Assembly (NCBI GenBank): GCA_018241665.1
Contig: JAFEDK010000015.1
Coordinates: forward strand, 29,958 to 93,957
Reading direction: 5' to 3'
DNA length: 64,000 nucleotides
Source of the DNA: Pseudomonadota bacterium
GTDB lineage: Bacteria; Pseudomonadota; Gammaproteobacteria; Burkholderiales; Rhodocyclaceae
Shown here: positions 22,633-33,134 of the stretch, in pieces
Position numbering within the stretch: position 1 is the stretch's first letter
How the letters are laid out: every line of letters begins with the position of its first letter
The notes under the pieces: model-generated
What the model was told of the DNA's origin: nothing
The model's input: only the letters and a program-made list of their open reading frames with translations
Databases searched by the model: none
Made by a program: the position numbers and the translations under genes

Positions 22633-23070
22633 ATGGCCCGCATCCAGATCGAACTGCCCGGGCAGTTCCTCTTCTCGACCGACATCCCGATCTACATCAC
22701 CCACATCAACAAGGCCCAGCACCTCGACAACGCCGCCCTCATCGCGCTGCTGTCGGAGGCGCGGGTGCGCTTCTTCCGCTCTTTCGGCTATGACGAGCTG
22801 GACGTGGAAGGGGTCGGCATCGTGGTCGCCGACGCGGCCCTGCAATACAAGTCGGAAGCCTTCCACGGCGAGACCCTGGTGTTCTCGATGGCACCCGCCG
22901 ATTACAACAAGTACGGCTTCGACCTGATGTGGACGGTTGCCGACAAGGCCAGCGGCCGCGAGGTAGCCCGCGGCAAGATGGGCATTCTGTTCTTCGACTA
23001 CGCCGCCAAACGCGCCGCCCTCATCCCGCCGGCCTTCAGGGCCAAGATCGGCGCCCCGGAGGCCGCGTAA
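22633..23070 (+). CDS. Hotdog-fold acyl-CoA thioesterase family protein
   Basis: A 145-residue protein of the 4-hydroxybenzoyl-CoA thioesterase-like hotdog family. The N-terminal ITHINKAQHLDNAALIALLS resembles the family block (…D.D..GH.NN..Y…), though the usual catalytic Asp is not obvious. A typical beta-strand region follows (SEAFHGETLVFSM). Single gene on the plus strand; substrate unknown. Confidence 0.7.
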   Translation: MARIQIELPGQFLFSTDIPIYITHINKAQHLDNAALIALLSEARVRFFRSFGYDELDVEGVGIVVADAALQYKSEAFHGETLVFSMAPADYNKYGFDLMWTVADKASGREVARGKMGILFFDYAAKRAALIPPAFRAKIGAPEAA

Positions 23071-23079
23071 GGGCAGCCC

Positions 23080-24111
23080 TCAGACGTTCACATCGACCTG
23101 CTGCATCGTCCCGACGCGGCCGTCGTCGGCAACATACACCCCGGTGCTGCGAATGGCCCCCAGCTCGCTGCCCTCCTTCAGGGTGAACGGGGTCGCCGTG
23201 CGGCCGAGGTAGAGCGCCCCGACGCCGGCCTCGCGCAGGGAGCGCACGCTGCCGCCGCCACTGGCGTCGGGCGTCCACACCCCGAGGCGGTCGAACACCG
23301 CGTCGGCCTCGTCGATCCAGCCGCTGGCGTCGCCGTCGTACTTGGCCAGATCGCTAAAGCCGTCGCCACTGGCCGGCCCGAACAGCTGGCGGCCAGACGT
23401 CACCCGGCCACTATCCACCGCATCCAGAACCAGGAAACCACTGCCCTGGCCGAGCAGCGGCATGTCCACCTGCTGGCCGTCGCCCATCAGGTCGAAACTG
23501 AAGCGCTGGCTGCTGAGGCTGGCCGCCTGGCCGGAAAAGTTGATCACCAGCGGATCCTTGCTCACCGCATTGCCGGCCCGCAGGCTCACGCTGCTGGTCG
23601 TCGTCTCGCTGCGGTTCATCGACAGCGCGACGCTGAAATCGATGCGCTTGCCGTCGGCAGTCTGGATCGTGCCGCTTGCCGAAAAATGGCTTTCCTCCGA
23701 CTCCGTGCGGGTTTCCGTGCGGTCGTAGGCAATGCCGAACTCGGGCGCGGGTGCCTGCGCCGGAGCCGCAGGCGCTCCCGCGCTTTCCGTGGAACTCAGC
23801 GCATCGGCCGACATCAGGTGGATTCGCTGGCCAGTCAGCTGCTCGATGATGCTCTTGAGCAGGGCCAGCTTGGGATCGTTCTTCGTCCCGTCGTCATCGT
23901 CCGGCTTCCCCACTGCAGAAGAGGCCTGGGCCTGTTCCTGGCTGAGAACCTGACGGGCAGCCTCGGAGACCACCACTCCGCGGGGCGAACGCCCTTCGGC
24001 CGGTGCATCCGGCCGGCGCCCGACCCACGCCGCCAGACGCTCGACCACCGTATGCGTGGCCTGGCTGCGATGGCTGGCGAGCATGTCCATGCTGGATGCG
24101 GCGATTTTCAT
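23080..24111 (-). CDS. Conserved protein of unknown function with an EF-hand-like loop
   Basis: A 343-residue protein not assigned to a named family. The N-terminus MKIAASSMDMLASHRSQATH has no signal peptide, and the first 120 residues are Ala/Ser/Glu-rich and likely flexible. The middle is beta-rich (residues 130-230). The segment KYDGDASGWIDEADAVFDRL (near residue 275) looks like a calcium-binding EF-hand or dockerin loop. The ATG at 24111 with GAGG upstream is preferred over one five codons earlier. Confidence 0.7.
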   Translation of the reverse strand: MKIAASSMDMLASHRSQATHTVVERLAAWVGRRPDAPAEGRSPRGVVVSEAARQVLSQEQAQASSAVGKPDDDDGTKNDPKLALLKSIIEQLTGQRIHLMSADALSSTESAGAPAAPAQAPAPEFGIAYDRTETRTESEESHFSASGTIQTADGKRIDFSVALSMNRSETTTSSVSLRAGNAVSKDPLVINFSGQAASLSSQRFSFDLMGDGQQVDMPLLGQGSGFLVLDAVDSGRVTSGRQLFGPASGDGFSDLAKYDGDASGWIDEADAVFDRLGVWTPDASGGGSVRSLREAGVGALYLGRTATPFTLKEGSELGAIRSTGVYVADDGRVGTMQQVDVNV

Positions 24112-24325
24112 GGCAAACCTCGGCACAAGCGTGAAGATGCTCTGCTCTACGGCGTCCCACCCCGCAACTTTACCGCCCGATGAGGGGCCGACAGGCTTTC
24201 ATGCCCCGGCGCTGCCGGTGGTAATCTGCGCTTACAGAGTCCTGTCGAAGCGCTTACGAAGGGGCTCTAAGATGAAAGCAGGATCCTTCGCCCTTGCCCT
24301 GACCCGGCCTCCCCGGGAGTCCATC

Positions 24326-25216
24326 ATGCCCGTCGCCCCACTGCTCCGCCCTCTCGCCCTCGTAGCGGCCCTGCTGCCGGCCGCAGCCCAGGCCCAGACC
24401 GTCCTCATTGCGGAACCCATCCAGCTGTATGCCGGCCCGGCGCCCGACTTTCCGATCCTGATGACCTTGTCGCCGGGCATGGAGGCGCGCCTGTTCGGCT
24501 GCCTGCCGGATTACCAGTGGTGCGACGTGCGCCTGTCCTTCGGAGCCCGCGGCTGGGTCTTCGCTGGCGGCCTGTATTACCCGTGGATGGGCAACAGCGT
24601 GCCCATCCTGCAGTACGGACCGACTCTCGGCATCCCGCTGATCAGCTTCTTCATCGGCGACTACTGGGGCACCCATTACCGTCGCCAGCCTTGGTACGGC
24701 GAGCGGGAGCGGTGGCAAGAGCGCTGGCGCGAGCGGCCGCCGCAGGTCGCACCCATGTATCCCCCGCGGGCCATGCCGCCCCCCGGCGGCTGGAGCCAGC
24801 CCTACCCGCCCCCGCGTATCGAACGGGGCCGGGAGCGGGACTGGGACAGGAATCAGGAGCGCGCGCATGAGCGGGACTGGGGACGCGAACAACGCCGGCA
24901 GGAAGACACCGGGGAACGAGAGCGTCACCGGGACCGCAATCCGCCGCCCCGGCAGGAGGTCATGCCGCAGCAGGTACCGCCGCGCAACGCCATGCCCGCC
25001 CCGAATCCAGCCTGGAGCGGAATGCCGAACACCCCGCCCCGCCAGGAACAACACGCCGCGCCACGTCAGGAGCCGCCGCGGGCCTTCTCACCAATGCCGG
25101 CCCGCCCCGAGCCGTCACGCGACGCCGGCCCACCGCCGCGCCAGGAGCGCGGTACCGGCCACGATCGTGGCCCGCGTCCGGAAGGGCCGCGGGAAGAACG
25201 CCAGGGGAATCGCTGA
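24326..25216 (+). CDS. Secreted SH3-like protein with a Pro/Arg-rich tail
   Basis: A 296-residue protein with a clear signal peptide (PLALVAALLPAAAQAQ). A bacterial SH3-type domain follows at about residues 25-90 (IQLYAGPAPDFPILMTLSPG, then GWVFAGGLYYPW). The second half is low-complexity, rich in Arg, Pro, Glu and Gln. Likely periplasmic or wall-associated. The ATG at 24326 has GGGAG in front; a longer frame from 24271 would bury the signal peptide. It converges on hupV with 18 bp between them. Confidence 0.75.
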   Translation: MPVAPLLRPLALVAALLPAAAQAQTVLIAEPIQLYAGPAPDFPILMTLSPGMEARLFGCLPDYQWCDVRLSFGARGWVFAGGLYYPWMGNSVPILQYGPTLGIPLISFFIGDYWGTHYRRQPWYGERERWQERWRERPPQVAPMYPPRAMPPPGGWSQPYPPPRIERGRERDWDRNQERAHERDWGREQRRQEDTGERERHRDRNPPPRQEVMPQQVPPRNAMPAPNPAWSGMPNTPPRQEQHAAPRQEPPRAFSPMPARPEPSRDAGPPPRQERGTGHDRGPRPEGPREERQGNR

Positions 25217-25234
25217 CACCCCCTCCGCCCTTGC

Positions 25235-26713
25235 TCAGTGGACGGTGCAGACCATGCAGGGGTCGAAACTACGCACTACGTGCTGCACCAGCAGCGGCTG
25301 GTCTTCCGGCAGGCCGACCAGGGCCTGCTCCAGCGCGCCTGGAATCTCTGCGGCGTCTCGCGGCGAGAAGTTCCAGGTCGTCGGCGCGATGATCTGGTAA
25401 CGGCTGATGTGCCCGCCGCGCAGCGTGACCCAGTGTCCCAGCGCGCCGCGGGCCGCCTCCACCAGGCCCACACCCCGCCCGTCGCCGGGCAGCGCCACCT
25501 GGGCGCAGAACGGGCTGTCGTCCGCCTCGCGCAGCCAGCCCTCCATGGCCGGCACCACGATGGCCAGCTCCAGCAGACGTGCCACCACCCGGCTGAACAC
25601 ATTGCCCCCCCCGTGGGCCACCACCCGGCTGAACACATTGCCCCCCCCGTGGGCCACCAGTTCGCGCATCAGCGGATGGCCGGCGACAACCTGGCGGGCC
25701 AGCGCGCCGCACTCCACCACCTGCTGCTGCCAGCGCGGCGCCTTGCACCACGTGTAGGCGCCGGGCTTGTCCTCCACCGGCCGCGTTTCACCTTCCGACG
25801 GGTGGCGCGGCGGCTCATCCTCCAGCCAGGCATGACTGACGTCCTCCAGCACATCGCCGGGCAGGAAAGGCTGCAGCGCCCCCGCCGGCAGGTCGAGCAC
25901 ACCGCGCGGAAACAGCCAGCCGCCGCCAGTTTTGGGATAGGCGCCGTGGCTCAGGAAGCGGTCCGTACCCCGCCCATAGCGCGCCAGCTGCAGATCCTCG
26001 GCGATCTCCAGGAACAGGCGGAAATCGCTGGCCTCCGCCGGCCGGCTGTCCATCCAGCGATGCAGCGCGACCTGGGAATCGAGAGCCGCGATGGCCTCCA
26101 GCGTGTCGCCGAACAGCTGCCGCTCCAGCCAGCCGCGGAACTCCCGCAGCGCCGCGAAGACCCGCAGGCGCTCGGCCGCCTGGGGTGCCCGCGCCACGCC
26201 GCCCGGCTGCAGCGTCAGCGAATGGGGCCACTTGCCGGCGAGCAGGCCCATGATCTGCAGGAAGCCCGCCCGCGCCGGCAGCGCGTCACGCGTCGCCGTG
26301 CCGCTGACCGCCTTGAAGCGCGCCTCCGCGGCCGGGAACCAGGCCCGCGCCCGGTAGGCCTCGCGGGCGAAATCCGGCATGAAGAACAGGTAGAAGTGGG
26401 TGAAATGGTCGGCCAGGTTTTCGGCGGCGAGGATCAGGTTGCCCATCCGGCGGCCGTTGGGCGTCGGCTGCACGCCGGCCAGGTCGGCCAGCGCTGCTGC
26501 GGCTGCGGCCGACTGGGATACCGAACAGATGCCGCAGATGCGCGGCACGATCACCAGCGCGTCCAGCGCCTCGCGGCCGACCAGGATCTGCTCGAAGCCG
26601 CGGAACAGCGGCGAATTGACGTAGGCCGCGGCCACCCGCCCGTTCTCCATCTCCAGGCTGACCTCCAGGTCACCCTCCACGCGGTTGAAGGGCCCTACCG
26701 TTACACGCGTCAT
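25235..26713 (-). CDS. hupV: Regulatory [NiFe]-hydrogenase large subunit (H2 sensor)
   Basis: Large subunit of the cytoplasmic H2-sensing hydrogenase (HupV/HoxC), 492 residues. It carries both NiFe ligand motifs: RICGICSVSQS (Cys60, Cys63), where the sensor-type Q replaces the usual His, and DPCMVCTVH at the extreme C-terminus. The protein stops exactly after that His, so it lacks the tail cut by HupD-type proteases, as expected for regulatory hydrogenases. Start is the ATG at 26713, 1 bp after the hupU stop. Oddity: residues about 355-378 are an exact 12-residue tandem duplication (VAHGGGNVFSRV twice). The partner is hupU; the readout is probably through the HupT kinase to HoxA. Confidence 0.95.
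   Translation of the reverse strand: MTRVTVGPFNRVEGDLEVSLEMENGRVAAAYVNSPLFRGFEQILVGREALDALVIVPRICGICSVSQSAAAAAALADLAGVQPTPNGRRMGNLILAAENLADHFTHFYLFFMPDFAREAYRARAWFPAAEARFKAVSGTATRDALPARAGFLQIMGLLAGKWPHSLTLQPGGVARAPQAAERLRVFAALREFRGWLERQLFGDTLEAIAALDSQVALHRWMDSRPAEASDFRLFLEIAEDLQLARYGRGTDRFLSHGAYPKTGGGWLFPRGVLDLPAGALQPFLPGDVLEDVSHAWLEDEPPRHPSEGETRPVEDKPGAYTWCKAPRWQQQVVECGALARQVVAGHPLMRELVAHGGGNVFSRVVAHGGGNVFSRVVARLLELAIVVPAMEGWLREADDSPFCAQVALPGDGRGVGLVEAARGALGHWVTLRGGHISRYQIIAPTTWNFSPRDAAEIPGALEQALVGLPEDQPLLVQHVVRSFDPCMVCTVH
25581..25652. repeat. 36-bp exact tandem duplication inside hupV
   Basis: Two perfect copies of a 36-bp unit (25581-25616, 25617-25652), followed by the first seven bases of a third. 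Each copy holds a run of eight C. The reading frame is kept and 12 residues are added to HupV. Confidence 0.97.
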
Positions 26714-26714
26714 C

Positions 26715-27710
26715 TCACTTGAGTCCTGTCTTGCGGATGGCCGGCGCCACCACCGGCGTCTCGGCCACTGCGTTATGGCGCACCCGCGCCGGCGTGGCCG
26801 ATTTGGACAAAGCCGCCAGCGCGACGAACCAGGCCTTGGGCATGTCCGACGGCAGGCCGATCGGAATGCCCGCAACCTTCGGCGTGCGCGCAAAGGCGTG
26901 GCCCGGCGCTTCGAAGCCGGGCTCAGTGCAGCTGATGCACGGGTAGCCGCCGTTGGTGCACGAGCCGACGCCGTTCCACGGGCGGATGTTGCAGTCGGCA
27001 TGGGCCTGGGTACCCTTGCAGCCCAGGTGCTCCATCATGCAACCGAGGTCGCCGGGTTTCTCGGCGCTGGCCTTGAACTCGTAGAACTCGTTGCGCGTGC
27101 AGCCGTGGTGCACCAGCTGGTCCGCGTAGAAGCGCGGCCGCCCGAGGGCGTCCATGTCGTTTGCCGAGAACTGGCCAAGGGCCAACGCCAGCAGCGTATC
27201 CACCACCCAGTCGGGATGGGTCGGACAGCCCGCTACATTGATCACCGGCAGGCCGGCGGCCGAGCGGTAATCCACACCGAGCAGCCCGCCCGGATGCTGA
27301 CCGTCGTACTGCAGGCCGACCGCCCCCGCCGGGTTGTTGCCGGCAGCGGTGATCCCGCCATAGGCCGCGCAGGTGCCGACGCCCAGCGTGTAGCGTGCGC
27401 GGGCCGCCAGCGCACGCACCCAGGCGATCATCGGCCGGCCGGTGCCGGCCAGCATGTGGAAGCGGCCGCTGCCGTTGGGGCCGGTGAGCAGTGAGCCTTC
27501 GACGCACAACAGGTCGAGGGGCTCGCGGCCGGACTCGAAATCGGCGAGCAGCGCGCGCACCTCGTCGCCGGTCGCCTCCGACAAGGACGGATGCCAGGCC
27601 AGCTCGATGCCCGCCGACGCCAGCAGGCCAGGCAGATCCCGCGCGCCGGAGCACAGCAGCGACATCGTGCAGCCGCCGCAACCGCCGGACTGCAGCCACA
27701 GCAGCTTCAT
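26715..27710 (-). CDS. hupU: Regulatory [NiFe]-hydrogenase small subunit
   Basis: Fe-S subunit of the H2 sensor (HupU/HoxB), 331 residues. It begins directly with MKLLWLQSGGCGGCTMSLLC and has no twin-arginine signal, so it is cytoplasmic, unlike HupS. Cluster cysteines follow in GTCAAYGGITAAGNNPAG, in the HHGCTRNEFYEFK segment and in NGGYPCISCTEPGFE. The proximal motif is the ordinary CGGC, without the extra Cys seen in HupS. RBS GGGAG. It lies upstream of hupV in one transcript. Confidence 0.95.
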   Translation of the reverse strand: MKLLWLQSGGCGGCTMSLLCSGARDLPGLLASAGIELAWHPSLSEATGDEVRALLADFESGREPLDLLCVEGSLLTGPNGSGRFHMLAGTGRPMIAWVRALAARARYTLGVGTCAAYGGITAAGNNPAGAVGLQYDGQHPGGLLGVDYRSAAGLPVINVAGCPTHPDWVVDTLLALALGQFSANDMDALGRPRFYADQLVHHGCTRNEFYEFKASAEKPGDLGCMMEHLGCKGTQAHADCNIRPWNGVGSCTNGGYPCISCTEPGFEAPGHAFARTPKVAGIPIGLPSDMPKAWFVALAALSKSATPARVRHNAVAETPVVAPAIRKTGLK

Positions 27711-27740
27711 GGAAGTCTCCCGCGCGACAGGGGCGAAGCC

Positions 27741-27809
27741 TGTGGGGGTGAATTCATTCGCCCATCGCCGGTAGCAGCGCGTCCGCGGGCGAATGAATTC
27801 GCCCCCACA
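27741..27809. repeat. REP/BIME-like double palindrome, copy A
   Basis: Arms GGTGAATTCATTCGCCC and GGGCGAATGAATTCGCCC flank a variable 23-bp centre. Each arm is itself a near palindrome and the two arms are inverted. It lies between hoxA and hupU. One arm has a T for C change (GGTGAATTC). Confidence 0.93.
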
Positions 27810-27849
27810 AGGTTTGCGCCCACGAGCTCAGCCATCTCACGCACATATT

Positions 27850-29342
<1,493 letters not shown>

Positions 29343-29346
<4 letters not shown>

Positions 29347-31073
29347 CGTCCGACCTCCCGGTGACGGGCGAGGTGGCGGGGGGTCCAGGACTGGGGGCTC
29401 TTCATCACGAAATGGTAGCGTGCGCCGTGGTAGCTGGGGTCGAAGCCGTAGAAATTGCGGCGCATGTGGGCGAGTTCCTCGTCGCGGTAGGCGGCCAGCG
29501 GTTTGCTGGCTTCGTCGGCGGCGCGGCGGGCATGCTTGGCGGCGAGACGCTCGGCGTAGTCCGGCGCGTCGGCCAGCGCCGTGGCGCGGGCCAGCACCTC
29601 GGCCTCGAAGGCCGGCCGGTCGGCACCGAAGCAGGCGTCGATGAGCCCCCCCTCCACCGCCCGTGGCGCACCGAGGGGCAGGCGTGCGGCCATGATCGCG
29701 CGGGCACCGTCCGCCCCCACCCGCCGCGGCAGCAGGTAGGTCCAGTATTCCGAGCCATACAGGTTGCCCATGTTCTTGTAGTGCGGGTTGAGGATTACCC
29801 CGTCCCGCGCCCACACGTGGTCGGCGGTCAGCGCCAGGAAGCAGCCGCCGGCGCCGGCATTGCCGCGCAGGGCCGCCACCGTCAGGCGATCGGTGAGCTG
29901 CAGGATGGCGAGGCACACGTCGTCCATCGCGTTGATGTTGTCCCACGACGCATCGGCCGCCGAACCGCCGTCCAGCTGCACGGCCTCGATGCGGTTGAGG
30001 TGGATGCCGTTGGACCAGAAGTCCGCCCCGCCCTCCAGCACCAGCACGCGGGTCGGCCGGCTGCGGGCGAAGTCGATCGCGGCGATCAGGCGGCGGCACT
30101 GGTCAGTGGCCATCGCCCCGTTATAGAAATCGAAGGACAGCACGCCGACCGCCCCGCCCGCCTCTTCGCGGTAGCGCAGCTCGGCACCGTCGTCGGCGGC
30201 GGCACGCCACAGTTCGGCGGGTCGCTCGGGCAGACCTTCAGCCTCGGCAGCAAAGGCGACGGTGGCCGGCAGCTTGATCGCGTCGGGCCGGTCGCCGCGC
30301 CTCACGTGGCCGATCCACACCGCCGCGTCCACGGTTGCGCGCAGCACCGCGCCGTCCCGCCGGGCCAGCAGCGCGCCGGGCGTGGCGCCGGGCTCAAGGG
30401 GCGCCGGATGGGCGTCGAACAGATGGCAAGGCACGCCGAACAGGCTGTCCGCCACGCCGGGAAAACCGTCCGCCGCGCGCAGGTGGGCGAGGATCTGCGC
30501 GCTGCCCTCGCACTGCCAGTCGATGGCGCGGTCGGCCTGGTGCATCAGCGGCTGCAGGGCGCCCCGCACATCTCCGTCGCCAGGCTGCACGCGGCGCGGC
30601 TGCCAGCGGCCGGCGCGCCAGTCGTCCACGCGGTCGAGGGCTTCCAGCACGGCGGCCAGCGCTGCTTCGGTCACTTCGTTGCGGTACAGGCTGGACTTCT
30701 TCGCCGCCCGCATCGGAAAGGTCGAGCTGGCCCACACCGGGCCGGCGTCCATCTCCGCCTCGGCCTGCAGCACGGTGACGCCCCACTCCGCCGCGCCGGA
30801 CTGGATCGCCCAGTCCAGCGCTGATGGGCCACGGTCGCCGACGATGCCGGGATGGACGATCAGGCACAGCTGGCGCGACCACAGGGATTCGGGAATGGCC
30901 CGCTTGAGGAAGGGTGCCAGCAACACGTCCGGCTGGAACAGCGCGACCGCCTCCTCGGTGACCGAATCGGCGATGTCGAACTCCACCGACAGTTCGTGGC
31001 CGCGCACCGCCAGCGCCTCGAAGAGGCGCTGGGTCAGGCTGTTGAAACTATGGGTCAGCAGCAGGATGCGCAC
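29343..31073 (-). CDS. hypX: Hydrogenase maturation factor HypX (aerobic CO-ligand synthesis)
   Basis: A 576-residue two-domain protein (HoxX/HypX). The N-terminal half is like formyl-tetrahydrofolate-using transferases (LIVHPGIVGDRGPSALDWAI, then AGPVWASSTFPM). The C-terminal half is an enoyl-CoA hydratase/isomerase domain (LVLEGGADFWSNGIHLNRIE and AALRGNAGAGGCFLALTADH). In known HypX the formyl group goes to CoA and is released as CO for the NiFe site under air. Its presence fits an O2-tolerant hydrogenase. Overlaps hoxA by 4 bp and follows the ABM gene by 3 bp. Confidence 0.95.
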
Positions 31074-31076
31074 GAT

Positions 31077-31379
31077 TTACAGCACGGCCTCGAAGCCCTC
31101 GAATTGCGGCGGCCCCAGGTAGATGTCGCGGCTGCTGCCGGCGCCGGCGTGGGCCTTGCGGAAAGCCTCGGAGCGGGTCCAGGCCTCGAAGGCCGCCGCC
31201 GACTCCCACACCGAGTGGGACGCGAACAGCGTGAACTCCGGCGTCATCGGTCCCTGCAGCAGGTGGAACTCCTTGAAGCCCGGCACCTCGTCCAGGTGCG
31301 ATTCGCGCTGCTTCCAGATGTCGATGAACTCGGCCTCGCGGCCGGGGACGATGCGGAAACGGTTCATGGCGATGTACAT
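31077..31379 (-). CDS. Small antibiotic-biosynthesis-monooxygenase (ABM) domain protein
   Basis: A 100-residue dimeric alpha-beta-barrel-type protein: MYIAMNRFRIVPGREAEFID, the EVPGFKEFHLLQGP strand and FTLFASHSVWESAAAFEAW are the ABM/IsdG-like pattern. Such proteins include haem-degrading and quinol-forming monooxygenases and many of unknown role. It sits between hypE and hypX, 3 bp from hypX, so it is cotranscribed with hydrogenase genes although it is not a standard maturation factor. The ATG at 31379 has AGGAGAG in front. Confidence 0.8.
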   Translation of the reverse strand: MYIAMNRFRIVPGREAEFIDIWKQRESHLDEVPGFKEFHLLQGPMTPEFTLFASHSVWESAAAFEAWTRSEAFRKAHAGAGSSRDIYLGPPQFEGFEAVL

Positions 31380-31426
31380 GGTCGGTCTCTCCTGGGGTGA
31401 TGAAATTGCGTATGTGGCCCGTAATG

Positions 31427-31492
31427 TTGGGGCGAATTCATTCGACCGCGGAGCTTGAGGCACCGGCGGAGGGCGAATGAATTCGCCCCACG
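31427..31492. repeat. REP/BIME-like double palindrome, copy B
   Basis: Arms GGGGCGAATTCATTCG and GGGCGAATGAATTCGCCCC around a 28-bp centre, between hypE and the ABM gene. The left arm has lost its last CCC (now ACC), so this copy is slightly decayed. Confidence 0.9.
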
Positions 31493-31529
31493 GGAAGAAT
31501 GAACTTTGCCTCACCGGAAATCCGCCAGC

Positions 31530-32576
31530 TCAGCAGATCCGCGGCAGCTGTTCGCCGGCCAGCCAATCCACCATGCGGCGGCCGCCGAAGGCGGTCTTCA
31601 TCTGCACGAAGCGGTGCTCGTCGGCGATCACCTCGCCGACCTTCGCCGCCCGCGCGCCGAGGGGATGGGCGCGCAGCGCGGCGAGCAGTCCGTCGGCCTG
31701 CGCCGCCGGGCAGACGGCGATCAGCTTGCCTTCGTTGGCGATGTTGAGCGGGTCGAGGCCGAGGAACTCGCAGGCCGCAGCGACCTGCGGGTCCACCGGG
31801 ATGGCCGCTTCGTCGAGGACGATGCCGACACCCGACTGTTGGGCGATCTCGTTGAGGGTAGCAGCCAGGCCGCCACGGGTCGGGTCGCGCAGCAGGCGCA
31901 GGTCCGGCGCGGCGTCCATCGCCACGGAGGCAAGGCCGTGCAGCGCGGCAGTGTCGGAACGGATCGCCGAATCGAAGGCCAGGTTCTCGCGCTGGGCCAT
32001 GATCGCCATGCCGTGGTCGCCGAGGGTGCCGGAGACGATCACCGCGTCGCCGGGCCGCGCGTTGGCGCCGGACAGCTCGCGCCCGGCCGGCAGCGCGCCG
32101 ATGCCGGTGGTGGTGATGAAGATGCCGTCGCCCTTCCCCTTCTCGACCACCTTGGTGTCGCCGGTGACCACCGGCACGCCGGCCTCCTTGGCCGCCGCGG
32201 CCATGCTCAACACCACGCGCTGCAGGTCGGCCAGCGGGAAGCCTTCTTCGAGCACGAAGCTGGCGGCCAGGTACAGCGGGCGGGCGCCCATCACCGCCAC
32301 GTCGTTGATGGTGCCGTGCACACACAGGCAGCCGATGTCGCCGCCGGGAAAGAACAGCGGCGACACCACGTGGGCGTCGGTGGCCACCACCAGGCGCTCG
32401 CCGGGGGCCGGCGCCGGCAGCACCGCGCCATCGTCACCGCGGCGTAGCCATTCGTTGTCGAAGGCGCGACCGAAGATGTCGCTGATCAGCTGGACCATCG
32501 CGCGGCCACCGCCGCCATGGGAGAGGTCCACGCTGCCGTGGCGCAGGTCGAGGGGGCGGACGTAGGCTTTTTTCAT
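31530..32576 (-). CDS. hypE: Hydrogenase maturation protein HypE
   Basis: A 348-residue PurM/ThiL-type ATPase that dehydrates the carbamoyl group on its own C-terminal cysteine to make the cyanide ligands. It starts MKKAYVRPLDLRHGSVDLSH with GGGGRAMVQLI, has the ATP-binding region IVSGTLGDHGMAI and DPTRGGLAATLNEIA, and ends PRIC, the required thiol carrier Cys. It acts with HypF (donor) and HypCD (acceptor). Unusually it is separated from hypD by two foreign genes. Confidence 0.97.
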   Translation of the reverse strand: MKKAYVRPLDLRHGSVDLSHGGGGRAMVQLISDIFGRAFDNEWLRRGDDGAVLPAPAPGERLVVATDAHVVSPLFFPGGDIGCLCVHGTINDVAVMGARPLYLAASFVLEEGFPLADLQRVVLSMAAAAKEAGVPVVTGDTKVVEKGKGDGIFITTTGIGALPAGRELSGANARPGDAVIVSGTLGDHGMAIMAQRENLAFDSAIRSDTAALHGLASVAMDAAPDLRLLRDPTRGGLAATLNEIAQQSGVGIVLDEAAIPVDPQVAAACEFLGLDPLNIANEGKLIAVCPAAQADGLLAALRAHPLGARAAKVGEVIADEHRFVQMKTAFGGRRMVDWLAGEQLPRIC

Positions 32577-32592
32577 TCTGAACTTACAAACG

Positions 32593-32658
32593 TTGGGGCG
32601 AATTCATTCGCCCATGAAGATTGAACAGGGGCAGAGGGCGAATGAATTCGCCCCCACG
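32593..32658. repeat. REP/BIME-like double palindrome, copy C
   Basis: Arms GGGGCGAATTCATTCGCCC and GGGCGAATGAATTCGCCCCC around a 22-bp centre unlike those of other copies. It fills the space upstream of hypE, between hypE and the 118-residue gene. Confidence 0.92.
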
Positions 32659-32680
32659 GGGAAGAGTCTTCCCCCAGGAA

Positions 32681-33037
32681 TCAGGGCTTGAACACGAACA
32701 GTTCCGGATGACTGCGGCGGTAGCGGCGCAGGTTGAGGATCAGCGCCGGCACCAGGGAGCGCACGCCGAAGGCCAGCGCCTCGTCCACCGTGGCGCGCTG
32801 GATGCTGTGCAGGCTGCGGGCGGTCAGCGTCCAGCCGTCCCGGTCGAGGGACGACAGCGCGCTCGCCGCCTCGGCGGGCAGGTTGCCGAGGGAGTCGGCG
32901 ATGACGATCAGGTGGCGGATCGCCTCGTCCCGGGTCAGGCGCAGGGAGAACAGGGTCGCGTCATCCACCCCGTCGGTGAGGGTCAGGATCGCGTGGGCGG
33001 CATCCTCGACGATGCCGAGCAGGGCGCCGGTCAACAT
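32681..33037 (-). CDS. Unknown 118-residue helical protein (weakly HepT-like)
   Basis: A mostly alpha-helical small protein, MLTGALLGIVEDAAHAILTL to HPELFVFKP, with no signal or membrane segment. The pattern RDEAIRHLIVIADSLGNLP, then a Trp and DEALAFGVRSLVPAL, faintly recalls HepT/DUF86 helical bundles. However, the HepT RNase motif (R-X4-6-H) is not intact (ARSLHS) and no MntA-like partner is adjacent. It lies between the FIST chemoreceptor (97 bp upstream) and hypE. Function not recognised. Confidence 0.65.
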   Translation of the reverse strand: MLTGALLGIVEDAAHAILTLTDGVDDATLFSLRLTRDEAIRHLIVIADSLGNLPAEAASALSSLDRDGWTLTARSLHSIQRATVDEALAFGVRSLVPALILNLRRYRRSHPELFVFKP

Positions 33038-33134
33038 GGCCGGCCCCCGCGCGTGGGGAGCTCACAGGGCAGCATGGGCGTGTCGTGTCGTTCGGGGGCC
33101 GAGCGGCACGGCACGCGCTGGCGTGCCCGCCGGG

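Noticed and set aside
26714-27001. N-terminal extension of hupV of about 96 codons into hupU
   Set aside because: The extension is Arg/Ala-rich and matches no hydrogenase. The ATG at 26713 gives the standard N-terminus MTRVTVGPFNRVEG, 1 bp after the hupU stop.
29347-30099. Extension of hoxA by about 250 codons into hypX
   Set aside because: The receiver domain begins directly after the ATG at 29346, which has a good ribosome-binding site; the upstream frame is an out-of-frame reading of hypX.
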